This document shows, piece by piece, positions 8,537 to 18,214 of a DNA stretch of 64,000 bases. Made by a program: the position numbers and the translations under genes. The stretch is taken from assembly GCF_002001165.1 (NCBI RefSeq), contig NZ_MUNQ01000012.1, forward strand, positions 186,001-250,000. The letters run 5' to 3'. The DNA comes from Rhodanobacter sp. C05 (GTDB lineage Bacteria; Pseudomonadota; Gammaproteobacteria; Xanthomonadales; Rhodanobacteraceae). The notes below the pieces were generated by a model. The model saw only the letters and a program-made list of their open reading frames with translations, had not been told where the DNA came from and made no database searches. Position 1 is the first letter of the stretch. Each line of letters starts with the position of its first letter.

Positions 8537-9976
8537 TTACGAGGCGGTGCCGCCCACCGTCATCGAATCAATCTTCAACGTCGGCTGACCCACACCCACC
8601 GGCACACTCTGCCCATCCTTGCCGCACACACCCACACCTTCATCCAGCGCCAGATCATTACCAATCATCGAGACACGATTGAGTACTTCCGGGCCGGAGC
8701 CAATCAACGTGGCGCCCTTCACTGGACGGGTGATCTTGCCGTCCTCGATCAGATACGCCTCACTGGCCGAGAAGGTGAACTTGCCGTTGGTGATGTCGAC
8801 CTGACCACCGCCGAAGTTGGGCGCATACAAACCCTTCTTGACCGAGCGGATGATCTCCTGCGGATCGTGTGATCCGGCCAGCATGTAGGTGTTCGTCATG
8901 CGTGGCATCGGCAGCGACGTGAATGACTCACGCCGGCCGTTGCCAGTGGGCGCCATGCCCATCAGGCGCGCGTTGAGCTTGTCCTGCATGTAACCCTTGA
9001 GGATGCCGTCCTCGATCAGCGTGGTGCACTCGGTGAGCGTACCTTCGTCGTCGATGCTGAGCGAGCCGCGACGGCCCGGCAGGGTGCCGTCATCGACGAT
9101 GGTGACGCCCTTCGCGGCGACGCGCTGGCCGATGCGGCCGGAAAACGCGGAGCTGCCCTTGCGGTTGAAGTCGCCTTCCAGGCCGTGGCCAATCGCCTCA
9201 TGCAGCAGCACGCCGGGCCAGCCCGGGCCGAGCACGACGGTCATGCTGCCGGCAGGCGCATCGACGGCGTCGAGGTTCACCAGCGCCTGGCGCACCGCCT
9301 CGTCGGCGAACGCCAGCGCGCGGCCGTTCTCGATCAGCTCGCGATAGCCGTAGCGGCCGCCACCGCCGGAATTGCCCTGCTCGCGCCGACCATTCTGTTC
9401 GGCGATCACCTGGACGCTGAGCCGTACCAGCGGGCGCACATCGGCGGCGAGCGTGCCGTCGGAGGCAGCGATCAGGATCGTGTCGATGGTTGCGCTCAGA
9501 CTCACGATCACCTGCTTCACGCGCGGGTCGCGCGAACGCGCATAGGCATCGACCTCACGCAGCAGCGCGATCTTGTCCGGATTCGGCAGGCTCTCGACCG
9601 GGTCGATTGCCGGATACAGCTGGCGCGCGCCGTTCAGTGCCAGCGGCTTGCCAGCGCCGTTGCCGTCATGCGCGATCGCGCGTGCGGCTTTCGAAGCTTC
9701 CAGCAGCTGCGGCAGCACGATCTCGTCGGAATAGGCGAAGCCGGTCTTCTCGCCACTGATGGCGCGCACACCCACGCCCTGCTCGATCGAGTGGCTGCCG
9801 TCCTTGACGATGCCCTCCTCCAGCAACCACGATTCGCTGCGCGAATGCTGGAAATACAGGTCGGCAGCGTCGATCGACGGCCCCATCAACTGGGTGAACA
9901 CGCGATCGAGGTCACCGGTGGCGATGCCGCCGGGGGTCAGCAACTTGCTCTGCGCTAATGCGATCAGGGAGTCCAT
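8537..9976 (-). CDS. tldD: Metalloprotease TldD
   Basis: TldD is the catalytic subunit of the TldD/TldE protease. The 479-residue protein carries the metal-binding HEAIGH at residues 259-264 followed by GLEGDF, the family's diagnostic segment, and ends with [14 protein letters not shown], the usual C-terminus. Start ATG at 9976. In E. coli tldD directly follows yhdP; here a gene of the opposite strand (10111-11310) separates them, while its partner pmbA lies only about 2.7 kb further on, on the same strand. Confidence 0.97.
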   Translation of the reverse strand: MDSLIALAQSKLLTPGGIATGDLDRVFTQLMGPSIDAADLYFQHSRSESWLLEEGIVKDGSHSIEQGVGVRAISGEKTGFAYSDEIVLPQLLEASKAARAIAHDGNGAGKPLALNGARQLYPAIDPVESLPNPDKIALLREVDAYARSRDPRVKQVIVSLSATIDTILIAASDGTLAADVRPLVRLSVQVIAEQNGRREQGNSGGGGRYGYRELIENGRALAFADEAVRQALVNLDAVDAPAGSMTVVLGPGWPGVLLHEAIGHGLEGDFNRKGSSAFSGRIGQRVAAKGVTIVDDGTLPGRRGSLSIDDEGTLTECTTLIEDGILKGYMQDKLNARLMGMAPTGNGRRESFTSLPMPRMTNTYMLAGSHDPQEIIRSVKKGLYAPNFGGGQVDITNGKFTFSASEAYLIEDGKITRPVKGATLIGSGPEVLNRVSMIGNDLALDEGVGVCGKDGQSVPVGVGQPTLKIDSMTVGGTAS

Positions 9977-10110
9977 GGAGTTTCGTTCGTCTACGGTCGA
10001 TCAGGAACTATCACATATGGGGCTACCGCCGGCTGCTTTAAAGCGTTGGCAAGGATGTCTGAGCTACCATGCGTGGCAGCACAAGCCGGCGTCGAAGGGG
10101 AAGCCACAGC

Positions 10111-11310
10111 ATGAGCGAACAATCCAGGCGCGGGGCGGCCCGCGAGGCCATCGGTCGCGCGGTGAAGGCGCCAGTGGCGGAAACCCGCGCGTTACTGCAT
10201 GACGACGGCGAAATGAAGCCGGGGCTGGGCTGGATAAGCAGCACGATCGCGCTGTCACTGGGTTTCCTGTGCCTGCTGGCGGTACTGGCGTTCCACTTTC
10301 CGCAATACCTGACCACGCCGGATCTACGCCACAAGTATTCGGTCGACGTACTGCGCCAAGTATTGCTGGTTGGACTGCTGGTCGCCGGTGGCATCTCGCT
10401 GGGCAATCTGGTGCTCAACCGCCAGCGCAACATCAATATCGTGGCGTTCCTGCTGGTGTTCGCCGCGGTCACGCTGGGCGGCTCGCGCGTGCCGGTGGGC
10501 AACTTCCCCGATCACACGCCGTATATCGGGCTGGACTGGTTCATCCTCGACCTGCTCGGCTCGACGTTGATCTTCGTGGTGATCGAGAAGCTGTTTCCGC
10601 TGTACAAGGGACAGGCGATCTTCCGCAAGGAATGGCAGACCGACCTGAAGCATTTCGCGGTGAACCACTTCATCGTCGGCCTCGCGCTGCTGACGGTGAA
10701 CTTCCTGCTGCATCACCTGTTCGGCTGGCTGGTCAGCAGCAATTTCCAGCAGACGGTGCGTGACATCCCGTTCCTGCCGCAGCTGCTGCTGTGCGTGCTG
10801 GTCGCGGACATGGCGCAGTACTGGACGCATCGCGCGTATCACGAGGTACCGTTCCTGTGGCGCTTCCACTCGGTGCACCACAGCGTGAAGACGATGGACT
10901 GGCTGGCCGGCTCGCGCCAGCACATGCTGGAGCTGATCTTCACCCGCGTCTGCGTGCTGGCGCCGCTGTACATCCTCGGCTTCAGCGAGGCGGCGATGAA
11001 CGGCTACATCCTGATCGTCGGCTTCCAGGCGGTGTTCAACCACGCCAACGTGCACCTGCCGTGGGGTCCGCTGCGCTACGTGCTGGTGACACCGGATTTC
11101 CACCACTGGCACCACGCCTCCGATGACGAGGCGATCGACAGGAACTACGCCGCACATTACGCGTTTATAGACTACCTGTTTGGCACCGCCGTGAAATCGA
11201 AGAAAACCTTTCCGGAACACTACGGCGTGGTCGGCGACTACATGCCGGATGGTTTCATCAAGCAGCAGATGTTTCCGTTCCGGCGGCACCGTTCAACCAC
11301 GGAATCCTGA
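10111..11310 (+). CDS. Sterol desaturase / fatty acid hydroxylase family membrane protein
   Basis: The 399-residue protein has several transmembrane segments in its first two thirds and the His clusters of the fatty acid hydroxylase superfamily: HRAYH, then FHSVHHS, HANVHLPWG and FHHWHH. These histidines hold a di-iron centre that hydroxylates or desaturates a lipid C-H bond in the cytoplasmic membrane. The substrate cannot be predicted. ATG 10111 follows GAAGGGGAAG; an in-frame ATG at 10069 would add 14 basic residues. The gene is inserted between tldD and yhdP in opposite orientation and stops 11 bases before the yhdP stop, so the two converge. Confidence 0.88.
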   Translation: MSEQSRRGAAREAIGRAVKAPVAETRALLHDDGEMKPGLGWISSTIALSLGFLCLLAVLAFHFPQYLTTPDLRHKYSVDVLRQVLLVGLLVAGGISLGNLVLNRQRNINIVAFLLVFAAVTLGGSRVPVGNFPDHTPYIGLDWFILDLLGSTLIFVVIEKLFPLYKGQAIFRKEWQTDLKHFAVNHFIVGLALLTVNFLLHHLFGWLVSSNFQQTVRDIPFLPQLLLCVLVADMAQYWTHRAYHEVPFLWRFHSVHHSVKTMDWLAGSRQHMLELIFTRVCVLAPLYILGFSEAAMNGYILIVGFQAVFNHANVHLPWGPLRYVLVTPDFHHWHHASDDEAIDRNYAAHYAFIDYLFGTAVKSKKTFPEHYGVVGDYMPDGFIKQQMFPFRRHRSTTES

Positions 11311-11321
11311 GCGCCGCTCCC

Positions 11322-14300
11322 TCAGTGGCTGCCCGCGCTGCCAGCCGGTGCAGGAGCGGCCAGCGGCGACAGTACACTCGAGGCAGGTGCCGGCGATAGT
11401 GACGGTGCGGCCAGGGGCGACTTGAGCTGGATATCGCGCTTCTCCACCAGGATCATCACCGGTTTATCCCAGGTGCCGGTGATGTGGTAACGCCGGATCG
11501 CCGCATGATTCAGGCCCTTGCCGAGCAACCCCTGTACGGCAAATCCGGCCGCTGCGCCGATCGGACCACCCACCACCGCGCCGACGATGGGCAGGCTGTT
11601 GCCGACATGCGGGATCTCCAGCATCTGCTGGTCGTAGTCCTTTGCACGAAGGCCGGTGCGACCGGTGATGCGGATGTTCGCCGCCGGGCCATTGATCTCC
11701 ATATTGCTGGTGGTGGCATTGCCATCGGCAAGCTTGAAGTCACCGGTAATCGAATCGAACGCAAACCCCTTGCCGAACACGTCGCCGAAATCCAGGCTGA
11801 GCCGGCGCGGCAATTCGCCCAGTGAGACGAGCCCAAGCAGCCGCCCGGCACCGGGCGATGCATCCGGGATGTGGCCGTCACTGACGTGGATGCTCAGCGT
11901 GCCGTTCATCGTGGCCAGCGACAGTGCGATGGGTGAACCGGGCCAGCTTGCGTCGAGCTCGTCCTGCGTTTTGCCACCTTGCACGAGCCCGTCGTAACCC
12001 AGGGCGCTCAGCATCGCACCAAGATCCTCGGCCGAAAAACTGATCTTCATCTGCGTATGGCTGTCGGTGGCGCTGCCGTTCCAGTCGCCGCTGGCATTGA
12101 TCTGTACCTGGCTGGACAACGCGCGCAGTTGCTCGATGTGCTGGCCGCTGGCTGTCGGCCAGGTTTCCAGACGCGCCTCGCCAAGCTTCGCATCACCTAC
12201 GCGCAGATCGCTCACCCACAGATGAAAGGGCGGCAGCGCAGCCGGATTGATGCCGGTATTGGCGGGATTGCCTGTGGGCGCACTCGCGGCAGACGGAGCC
12301 GCCGTGCCGACCGGCGCCGGCGAACTCTTCGGCCAGTACAGCCGCTGCAACCGCGCCGTGATGCCACGCTTGTTCATGTCCTGCGTCGGCACACTGAAAT
12401 TGCCGGCGAGAGCGGCGCCATCCACGTCCACACTCAGCGTATCAACCTGTGGCGTGGCCTTGATCTTCATCACCCCCACCGATTGGCCGAACAATTGCGC
12501 CTGATCGGTACTGACATCGATGCTTTCCAGCCCCGGGCCGCTGCCACCGCTGCCGGCAGCGGCGCGTTGCACCCAGCCAGTGACATCCAGCTCGCTGGCA
12601 TGGCCGCGAATGCGCAGGTCGTGCACCGGCAGCACATCCGGCATCTGACTGCCGAACGCGAGGGTGCCTGTCAGCGGAAGTTTCGAATCCGCGGCGGACA
12701 GACGGAAATGCGCGCGCATCACCTGCCCCAGTGCTACCTGCAGGTCGCTGCCGCTGACCGGCAGGCTCATCGTCAGATGCAGTGGCAGGCTGACCGGCGC
12801 CGGTTTGTGCAGCGGCGTCGGCAGGTCGAGCGCAATACCGCTGAGCGGTGAGTCGACACTCAGTGTTTGCGCCACCTCGCTCCGGCCGGGTATATGCGCA
12901 ATCGCAAAGCCGATGTTGAAATCGCTGCGTCCATTCGCCAGCTGGCCCAGCCAGTTCAACGACGGATAGTCCTGTACCAGTTCGGCCACCTGGTAACTGC
13001 CCTGCAGTTGCGCCGACAGCACCGTGCTCGGATCGCTGTTGGCACCGGCAATCGCCAACTGCAGTTTGGACGGCTGACCGTGAAAACCCGCGTCCAGCGG
13101 ACCGGCCTGCATGCCGTGCAAGTCGAAGTGCAACGGGCCGTTGAGCTTGTCCAGCTTGAGGTTCCAGTCCGCTGCGCTGAGGTCGGCATCCTTGAGTTGG
13201 GCAGTGCCGCTCAGCTGGGCGTCCTGGATCTTCTTCAGCGGCAGGCTGAGATGGAAGTCGAACGTGCCGTTGCCGCCCACGCTCAGCTTGGCCAGCGTGT
13301 CGGCCTGCTGGCTGGCGATCGGACTCTTGCGCACGAAGTTCATCAGGCTGGCGCCGCTGCCGCTGCCCTGCACATTGAGGTCGAGCAGTCCCTCGCCGAA
13401 ATCCGGAATCAAGGCCACCGCCTTGTCTGCTTTCACGCCGAGCGACTGGCCGCCATCGACCTCGATCAGCATGCCGCTGTTGATGAAATTGGCCACCGCG
13501 TTCACGCCCTCGGCACGCGGCCACGCATCGCCGTAGTTGAACGTGAGGTCACGGATCTGCGCGCGCGCCTCGAAACGGCCTTCGTTGTGATGAAACGGCC
13601 AGTCCGCCATATCACCGCGCACCAGCACCTGCGCCTGGTCAATCTGGCCTGCCACCAGAGCCCGATCCAGCCACGCAACGGTCTGTGGCGGCATCACGCT
13701 GACCGGCCAGAACAACCTGGCCGCCGGCACATCGGCATGGTCCACCGAGGCATACAGGTTCAGGAACGGAGCGCCGCCCTGTGCCGGCAGAATCGCCTCG
13801 CCACGTGCCTGGCCGGCGTAGCCGGTACCGACGAAATCGAGCGCATCGGCACCGATGTGCCAGCCATCATCCTGCTGCCAGAATGCCAGCGTGCCGGCCA
13901 GCTTCGACAGCACGAACGGCTGGCGGAACAGATGGGCGAACTGCAACGTGGCAGGTTGATCCGGCAATTCCAGCGAGACAGCCTCGGCGTCACCGCGGAA
14001 TTCGCCGTGCAGATCGTTCAGACCCGGCAGCTTGCCGACCGGGTCGATGCCCAGATCCTGAAAAGTCACATGCAGTCCACGCAGCCCACTGGCGCGATCC
14101 CACTGCAGTGCGACCTGGCTCAGGTCACCGTGCGGCTGTCCGCCGCCCAACCAGTGCGCAAGACCCGGCGGCAGATTCGGCGCCAGCGCCAGCCAGGGCA
14201 GCAGCGGGGCCAGTTGCAGCTCGCGCGCGGCAACGCCAACGCTCATCTGCGGACTGTCGGGACGATGCAGACTGAGTGCCAGCGCGCTGCCATCGTCACC

Positions 14301-15227
14301 GACCCAGCGTGCGTCGTAACCATCGCTTGTCTGGCGCAGCCCGGCCAGCCCGTGCAGAGTCGGCACGCTGGCCGTGGCGCCCGCCGGCGAAGACACCGCC
14401 AGTGCATCCAGATCGAAGCGGATCAGACTGTTGGTCAACCTGCCCTTGCGCCAGTCCAGCCATGCCGACAATCGGCCATGCCCCTGGTCGGCCGTATAGC
14501 CGTCCATATCGATACCGTCCAGCAGTGGCTTCAGCTCGACGTCCTCGGCGCCCAGCCAGACCTGTCCGCTACTGCCGTCTTCACGGAAACGTCCGGCCAT
14601 GCGCAGTGCGGTGTTCACGCCGCCACGCTGAAGCCGGCCGCCGAAACGGATCTGGCTGCCCTGCCGGCTCAGCCGCAGTTGCGGGGCCAGCAGCGTGTAA
14701 TGCTTGCCGCGGATGGTGTCAGTGACATCCACCCGCAGATCCTCCAGCCACAGATCCAGCGAAAGCCGGCCCGGTGAGAACGGCTGCTTGTTGGTACCGC
14801 CAGCGACGCCGATGCCGTTGACATGCCAACCGTTGGCATCACGCGCCAGGTCCAGTTGCATGCCTCGCACATGCAGGTTGAGCAGGTGTCGCGTCGGCAG
14901 CAGCCAGCCACCGAAATCCAGTTTCAGTTCGGATTCCGGCAGCTGCAGAACGCTGCCCTGCTCGCCCGGCGCCATGCCGACCGTTACGTTGTGCATGACG
15001 AACAGCGGACCGGACGGCGTCCAGCGTCCTTCCAGCGAGGCAAAGGTGACCGGGCGCTGTACACGCTGACTGAGTTGCGCGGCCACCCACGCCGGATGCC
15101 GCGCCAGCAACGGCAACAGCAACTGCGCCAAGGCCATCAGCACGGCCAGCAGGATCACCGTGACGCCGGCGACCCAGCCCAACGCACGGGCGCAAAAATG
15201 CGGCCATCGCAGCCACAGCATGTTCAC
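11322..15227 (-). CDS. yhdP: AsmA-like envelope protein YhdP
   Basis: This 1301-residue protein has one N-terminal membrane anchor (about residues 15-40) and a very long periplasmic region, with the AsmA-family C-terminal segment (NMEINGPAANIRITGRTGL, then DYDQQMLEIPHVGNSLPIVGAVVGGPIGA). YhdP belongs with TamB and YdbH, bridge-like proteins that carry phospholipids from inner to outer membrane in E. coli. A Pro/Ala/Ser-rich tail of about 30 residues ends the protein. Two starts are possible, GTG 15227 or ATG 15221. It follows rng with a 21-base gap, as in the conserved rng-yhdP-tldD order. Confidence 0.92.
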   Translation of the reverse strand: MNMLWLRWPHFCARALGWVAGVTVILLAVLMALAQLLLPLLARHPAWVAAQLSQRVQRPVTFASLEGRWTPSGPLFVMHNVTVGMAPGEQGSVLQLPESELKLDFGGWLLPTRHLLNLHVRGMQLDLARDANGWHVNGIGVAGGTNKQPFSPGRLSLDLWLEDLRVDVTDTIRGKHYTLLAPQLRLSRQGSQIRFGGRLQRGGVNTALRMAGRFREDGSSGQVWLGAEDVELKPLLDGIDMDGYTADQGHGRLSAWLDWRKGRLTNSLIRFDLDALAVSSPAGATASVPTLHGLAGLRQTSDGYDARWVGDDGSALALSLHRPDSPQMSVGVAARELQLAPLLPWLALAPNLPPGLAHWLGGGQPHGDLSQVALQWDRASGLRGLHVTFQDLGIDPVGKLPGLNDLHGEFRGDAEAVSLELPDQPATLQFAHLFRQPFVLSKLAGTLAFWQQDDGWHIGADALDFVGTGYAGQARGEAILPAQGGAPFLNLYASVDHADVPAARLFWPVSVMPPQTVAWLDRALVAGQIDQAQVLVRGDMADWPFHHNEGRFEARAQIRDLTFNYGDAWPRAEGVNAVANFINSGMLIEVDGGQSLGVKADKAVALIPDFGEGLLDLNVQGSGSGASLMNFVRKSPIASQQADTLAKLSVGGNGTFDFHLSLPLKKIQDAQLSGTAQLKDADLSAADWNLKLDKLNGPLHFDLHGMQAGPLDAGFHGQPSKLQLAIAGANSDPSTVLSAQLQGSYQVAELVQDYPSLNWLGQLANGRSDFNIGFAIAHIPGRSEVAQTLSVDSPLSGIALDLPTPLHKPAPVSLPLHLTMSLPVSGSDLQVALGQVMRAHFRLSAADSKLPLTGTLAFGSQMPDVLPVHDLRIRGHASELDVTGWVQRAAAGSGGSGPGLESIDVSTDQAQLFGQSVGVMKIKATPQVDTLSVDVDGAALAGNFSVPTQDMNKRGITARLQRLYWPKSSPAPVGTAAPSAASAPTGNPANTGINPAALPPFHLWVSDLRVGDAKLGEARLETWPTASGQHIEQLRALSSQVQINASGDWNGSATDSHTQMKISFSAEDLGAMLSALGYDGLVQGGKTQDELDASWPGSPIALSLATMNGTLSIHVSDGHIPDASPGAGRLLGLVSLGELPRRLSLDFGDVFGKGFAFDSITGDFKLADGNATTSNMEINGPAANIRITGRTGLRAKDYDQQMLEIPHVGNSLPIVGAVVGGPIGAAAGFAVQGLLGKGLNHAAIRRYHITGTWDKPVMILVEKRDIQLKSPLAAPSLSPAPASSVLSPLAAPAPAGSAGSH

Positions 15228-15248
15228 GCGCAGCGATCCAGGCGGGAT

Positions 15249-16736
15249 TTACAGCAAGACGACATCAAACTGTTCCTGCGAATAATGCTCTTCAGCCTGA
15301 AAGCGTATGCTTTTGGAGATGAACTCTTCCAGTTCGGCCACCGCGCCGGACTCTTCTTCAAGGATGCGGTTGACCACCAGCGGGTTGGCCATCACCAGCA
15401 ACTGCTGGGCGTTGAACTGGCGCACCGCGCGGGTGATCTCGCGGAAGATTTCGTAGGTCACCGTTTCGGCGGTCTTCAGCACGCCACGGCCGTTGCAGGC
15501 CGGACACGGTTCGCACAGCTGCCGCGCCAGACTTTCGGTAGTGCGCTTGCGGGTCATCTCGACCAGTCCCAGTGCCGACATCGGGTAGACGGTGGTCTTG
15601 GCATGATCGCGTGCCAGCCCCTTGCCGAGCATGCGCAGTACCTGGCGCTTGTGCTCCTCATCGTTCATGTCGATGAAGTCGATGATGATGATGCCGCCCA
15701 GGTTGCGCAGCCGCAGCTGGCGTGCCGCCGCCTGCGCCGCCTCCAGGTTGGTGCGGTAGACCGTCTCCTCCAGATTGCGCGAACCGAGATAGGCGCCGGT
15801 GTTGACGTCGATCGTAGTCATCGCCTCGGTCTGGTCGACGATCAGGTAGCCACCGGATTTCAGCGGCACCTCCTTCTTCAGCGCGCGCTGCATCTCGTCC
15901 TCGACCCCGTACAGGTCGAAGATCGGCCGCTCGCCGTCATAATGTTCGATGCGGTCGTCCAGGCTCGGCATGAACTTGTGCACGAACTTGACCACCTTCT
16001 CGTAGGTCGCGTGTGAATCGATCCGCACCTTCTCGATGTCGTCGTTGAGCATGTCGCGCAGACTGCGCAGCGGCAGCGACAGTTCCTCGTAGACGCGCTC
16101 GCCTACCCTGGCCTTGGCGATGTTCTCCTGCACCACCCGCCACACCTTGGTGAGGTAGGCCACATCGAAGGCCAGCGATTCGGCACTCTGGCCCTCGGCA
16201 TTGGTGCGCACGATATAGCCCAGGGGATTTTCACCGATCAACGGACCCAGCACGTCCTTCAGCCGCTGGCGCTCGGTCTCGTCCTCGATGCGCGCGGAGA
16301 TACCCAGCGTGCGCGCATACGGCAGCAGCACCAGATAGCGCGATGGGATCGACAGATGCGCCGACAACCGCGCACCCTTGGTACTGATGGGATCCTTCAC
16401 CACCTGCACCACGATCTCCTGACCCTCGTGCACCAGCTCGCTGATCGAAGGGATATGACCGTTGCCGTTACCGTTCGATTCCACGCCTTCGGCGGTGGCC
16501 GCCGGTACCGGGCGCACGATGTCCGAGGCATGCAGGAACGCCGCACGTTCCAGCCCGATCTCCACGAACACCGCCTGCATGCCGGGCATCACCCGCTGCA
16601 CCCGGCCCTTGTACACATTGCCGACATAACCCCGCTTGGAGGCCCGCTCGACGTGAACCTCCTGCAACATGCCGTTTTCGACCACCCCGACCCGTGTCTC
16701 GCGTGGGGTCACGTTGATCAGTATTTCTTCGCTCAC
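15249..16736 (-). CDS. rng: Ribonuclease G
   Basis: RNase G trims the 5' end of 16S rRNA and takes part in mRNA decay. The 495-residue product starts SEEILINVTPRETRVGVVEN, has an S1 domain (RGYVGNVYKGRVQRVMPGMQ), the catalytic-domain segments TIDVNTGAY and IIIIDFIDM that supply the metal-binding aspartates, and the zinc-link CEPCPACNGRG. It lacks the long C-terminal scaffold of RNase E. I use GTG 16736, preceded by GGGGGAG; longer in-frame starts up to 16835 add non-homologous residues. No maf gene precedes it here, unlike in E. coli. Confidence 0.95.
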   Translation of the reverse strand: MSEEILINVTPRETRVGVVENGMLQEVHVERASKRGYVGNVYKGRVQRVMPGMQAVFVEIGLERAAFLHASDIVRPVPAATAEGVESNGNGNGHIPSISELVHEGQEIVVQVVKDPISTKGARLSAHLSIPSRYLVLLPYARTLGISARIEDETERQRLKDVLGPLIGENPLGYIVRTNAEGQSAESLAFDVAYLTKVWRVVQENIAKARVGERVYEELSLPLRSLRDMLNDDIEKVRIDSHATYEKVVKFVHKFMPSLDDRIEHYDGERPIFDLYGVEDEMQRALKKEVPLKSGGYLIVDQTEAMTTIDVNTGAYLGSRNLEETVYRTNLEAAQAAARQLRLRNLGGIIIIDFIDMNDEEHKRQVLRMLGKGLARDHAKTTVYPMSALGLVEMTRKRTTESLARQLCEPCPACNGRGVLKTAETVTYEIFREITRAVRQFNAQQLLVMANPLVVNRILEEESGAVAELEEFISKSIRFQAEEHYSQEQFDVVLL

Positions 16737-16955
16737 CACATACTCCCCCGGACAAGTCATCTTTATAGCGGCTGCAGCCACAGGCTGTCGATGAACCATG
16801 ACGGCGAATCGGCATTCCCGTGCCTGATACCGCAAAATAAGCTGTCTGCACCCATGCTGTGCGCTGGCAACAGCATCCGCCGGCCATGCCGACTGCGATG
16901 GCCACCATCGGGCGAGCTATCGTGACTCAATCGAAAACCCGGGAGTTCAGGAATC

Positions 16956-17678
16956 ATGACCACGCCGATACTGCTGGCCTGGAGCGGTGGCAAGGACTGC
17001 CTGCTGGCGCTGCAACGCCTGCTTGCCGACCCGCAATGGCAGGTGGTCGGCCTGCTCACCACGGTCAACCGCAACTACCAGCGCGTGGCGATGCACGGCG
17101 TGCAGCGCGAGGTGCTGCTGGCGCAGGCCGCCGCACTCGGCCAGCCACTGCTCGAAGTCATGCTGGACTGGCCCGGCAGCAACGAAGCCTACGAGCAGGC
17201 CCACTCGCAGGGGCTGGTCGAGGCACGCATGCGCTGGCCCGGCATCCGCCACTGCGCCTTCGGCGACCTGTTCCTGGAAGATGTACGCGACTACCGCGTG
17301 CGCCAGCTCGGCCGCGACAACTGGCGCGCGGTGTTTCCGCTATGGGGTGAGGACACCGCCGCGCTGTCGCGGCGCTTCGTCAGCGAAGGTCATCGCGCCA
17401 TGCTGTGCTGCGTGGATACCCAGCAACTCGACGCAAGCTATTGCGGCCGCGATTACGATGCCGCCCTGCTTGATGCGCTGCCGGCCGGCGTCGATCCCTG
17501 CGGGGAACGCGGCGAATTCCACACTTTGAGTTACGGCGGCCCGCTGTTCCGCGAGCCGCTCAAGCTGCGCCGCGGTGAATCGGTCCTGCGCGACGGACGT
17601 TTCCAGTTCACCGATTTCATACTTGATAACAGCCGGCTCGATAACAGCCGGCCCGATGGCCATGCCAAAGTCGACTGA
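16956..17678 (+). CDS. Dph6-like ATP-pyrophosphatase (diphthine-ammonia ligase family)
   Basis: The 240-residue protein has the PP-loop SGGKD at residues 10-14 and the signature DPCGERGEFHTL near the C-terminus, which together define the Dph6/MJ0570 family. Eukaryotic Dph6 amidates diphthine on EF2; bacteria do not make diphthamide, so the bacterial substrate is unknown. The RHCAFGDLFLEDVRDYR segment is also typical. An in-frame 15-bp tandem duplication near the 3' end encodes LDNSRLDNSR. It overlaps the following glycosylase-like gene by 17 bases and diverges from rng. Confidence 0.85.
   Translation: MTTPILLAWSGGKDCLLALQRLLADPQWQVVGLLTTVNRNYQRVAMHGVQREVLLAQAAALGQPLLEVMLDWPGSNEAYEQAHSQGLVEARMRWPGIRHCAFGDLFLEDVRDYRVRQLGRDNWRAVFPLWGEDTAALSRRFVSEGHRAMLCCVDTQQLDASYCGRDYDAALLDALPAGVDPCGERGEFHTLSYGGPLFREPLKLRRGESVLRDGRFQFTDFILDNSRLDNSRPDGHAKVD
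17623..17652 (+). repeat. 15-bp tandem duplication at the end of the Dph6-like gene
   Basis: TTGATAACAGCCGGC is followed directly by TCGATAACAGCCGGC, one base different. Being 15 bp, it keeps frame and repeats Leu-Asp-Asn-Ser-Arg near the C-terminus, which suggests a recent slippage event. Confidence 0.85.
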
Positions 17679-18171
17679 AAACCACATCCTGCCCGACGTG
17701 CTGCGGCCCGGATTGAAACTGGTGTTCTGCGGTACTGCGGCCGGCAAACGCTCGGCCGCGGAACGCGCCTACTACGCGCATCCCGGCAACCTGTTCTGGC
17801 GTGCGCTGTTCAAAGCCGGGCTGACGCCGCGCCAACTGGCACCGTCGGAATTTCCGCAACTGCTCGACTACGGCATCGGACTTACCGATCTGGCGAAACG
17901 TCACAGCGGCAACGATGACGAACTGCCGCGCGATGCCTTCGATGTGCCGGCCTTGATCGCCAAGATCGAACGCTACGCGCCGCGCTTGCTTGCGTTCACC
18001 AGCAAGAATGCAGCGCGTGCTGCACTGAGCCAAGCAGTCAGTTATGGCTTGCAGTTTGGAATCATCGGCAACACTCAGTTGTTCGTGCTGCCATCACCTT
18101 CCGGACAGGCGCGCGGCCACTGGGATCTGACGCCATGGAAAACACTTTCAGATCGCGTCAGCAAGCTTTGA
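17662..18171 (+). CDS. Mug/TDG-like uracil-DNA glycosylase superfamily protein
   Basis: The 169-residue protein has the layout of Mug-type (family 2) uracil-DNA glycosylases, which remove uracil from G:U mismatches: a strand ending LVFCG, then YYAHPGNLFWRALFKAGLTP, DYGIGLTDLAKR, and a late LPSPSGQARGHW. The usual first motif GINPG reads GTAAG here, so the water-positioning Asn of E. coli Mug is replaced by Ala, and the second motif NPSG reads SPSG. It may be a divergent subgroup with a different lesion preference. ATG 17662 overlaps the upstream gene; ATG 17656 is an alternative. Confidence 0.8.
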   Translation: MPKSTENHILPDVLRPGLKLVFCGTAAGKRSAAERAYYAHPGNLFWRALFKAGLTPRQLAPSEFPQLLDYGIGLTDLAKRHSGNDDELPRDAFDVPALIAKIERYAPRLLAFTSKNAARAALSQAVSYGLQFGIIGNTQLFVLPSPSGQARGHWDLTPWKTLSDRVSKL

Positions 18172-18214
18172 TCGTTTCGCGACTGTCCAAAAATGCACGG
18201 CCTCAAACGCGTGC

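Noticed and set aside
12867-14777. 636-codon open frame opposite yhdP
   Set aside because: No recognisable domain, composition typical of an antisense shadow, and it lies entirely inside yhdP.
16737-16835. N-terminal extension of RNase G
   Set aside because: The family starts at SEEILINVTP, and GTG 16736 has a good GGGGGAG site; the extension is not homologous.
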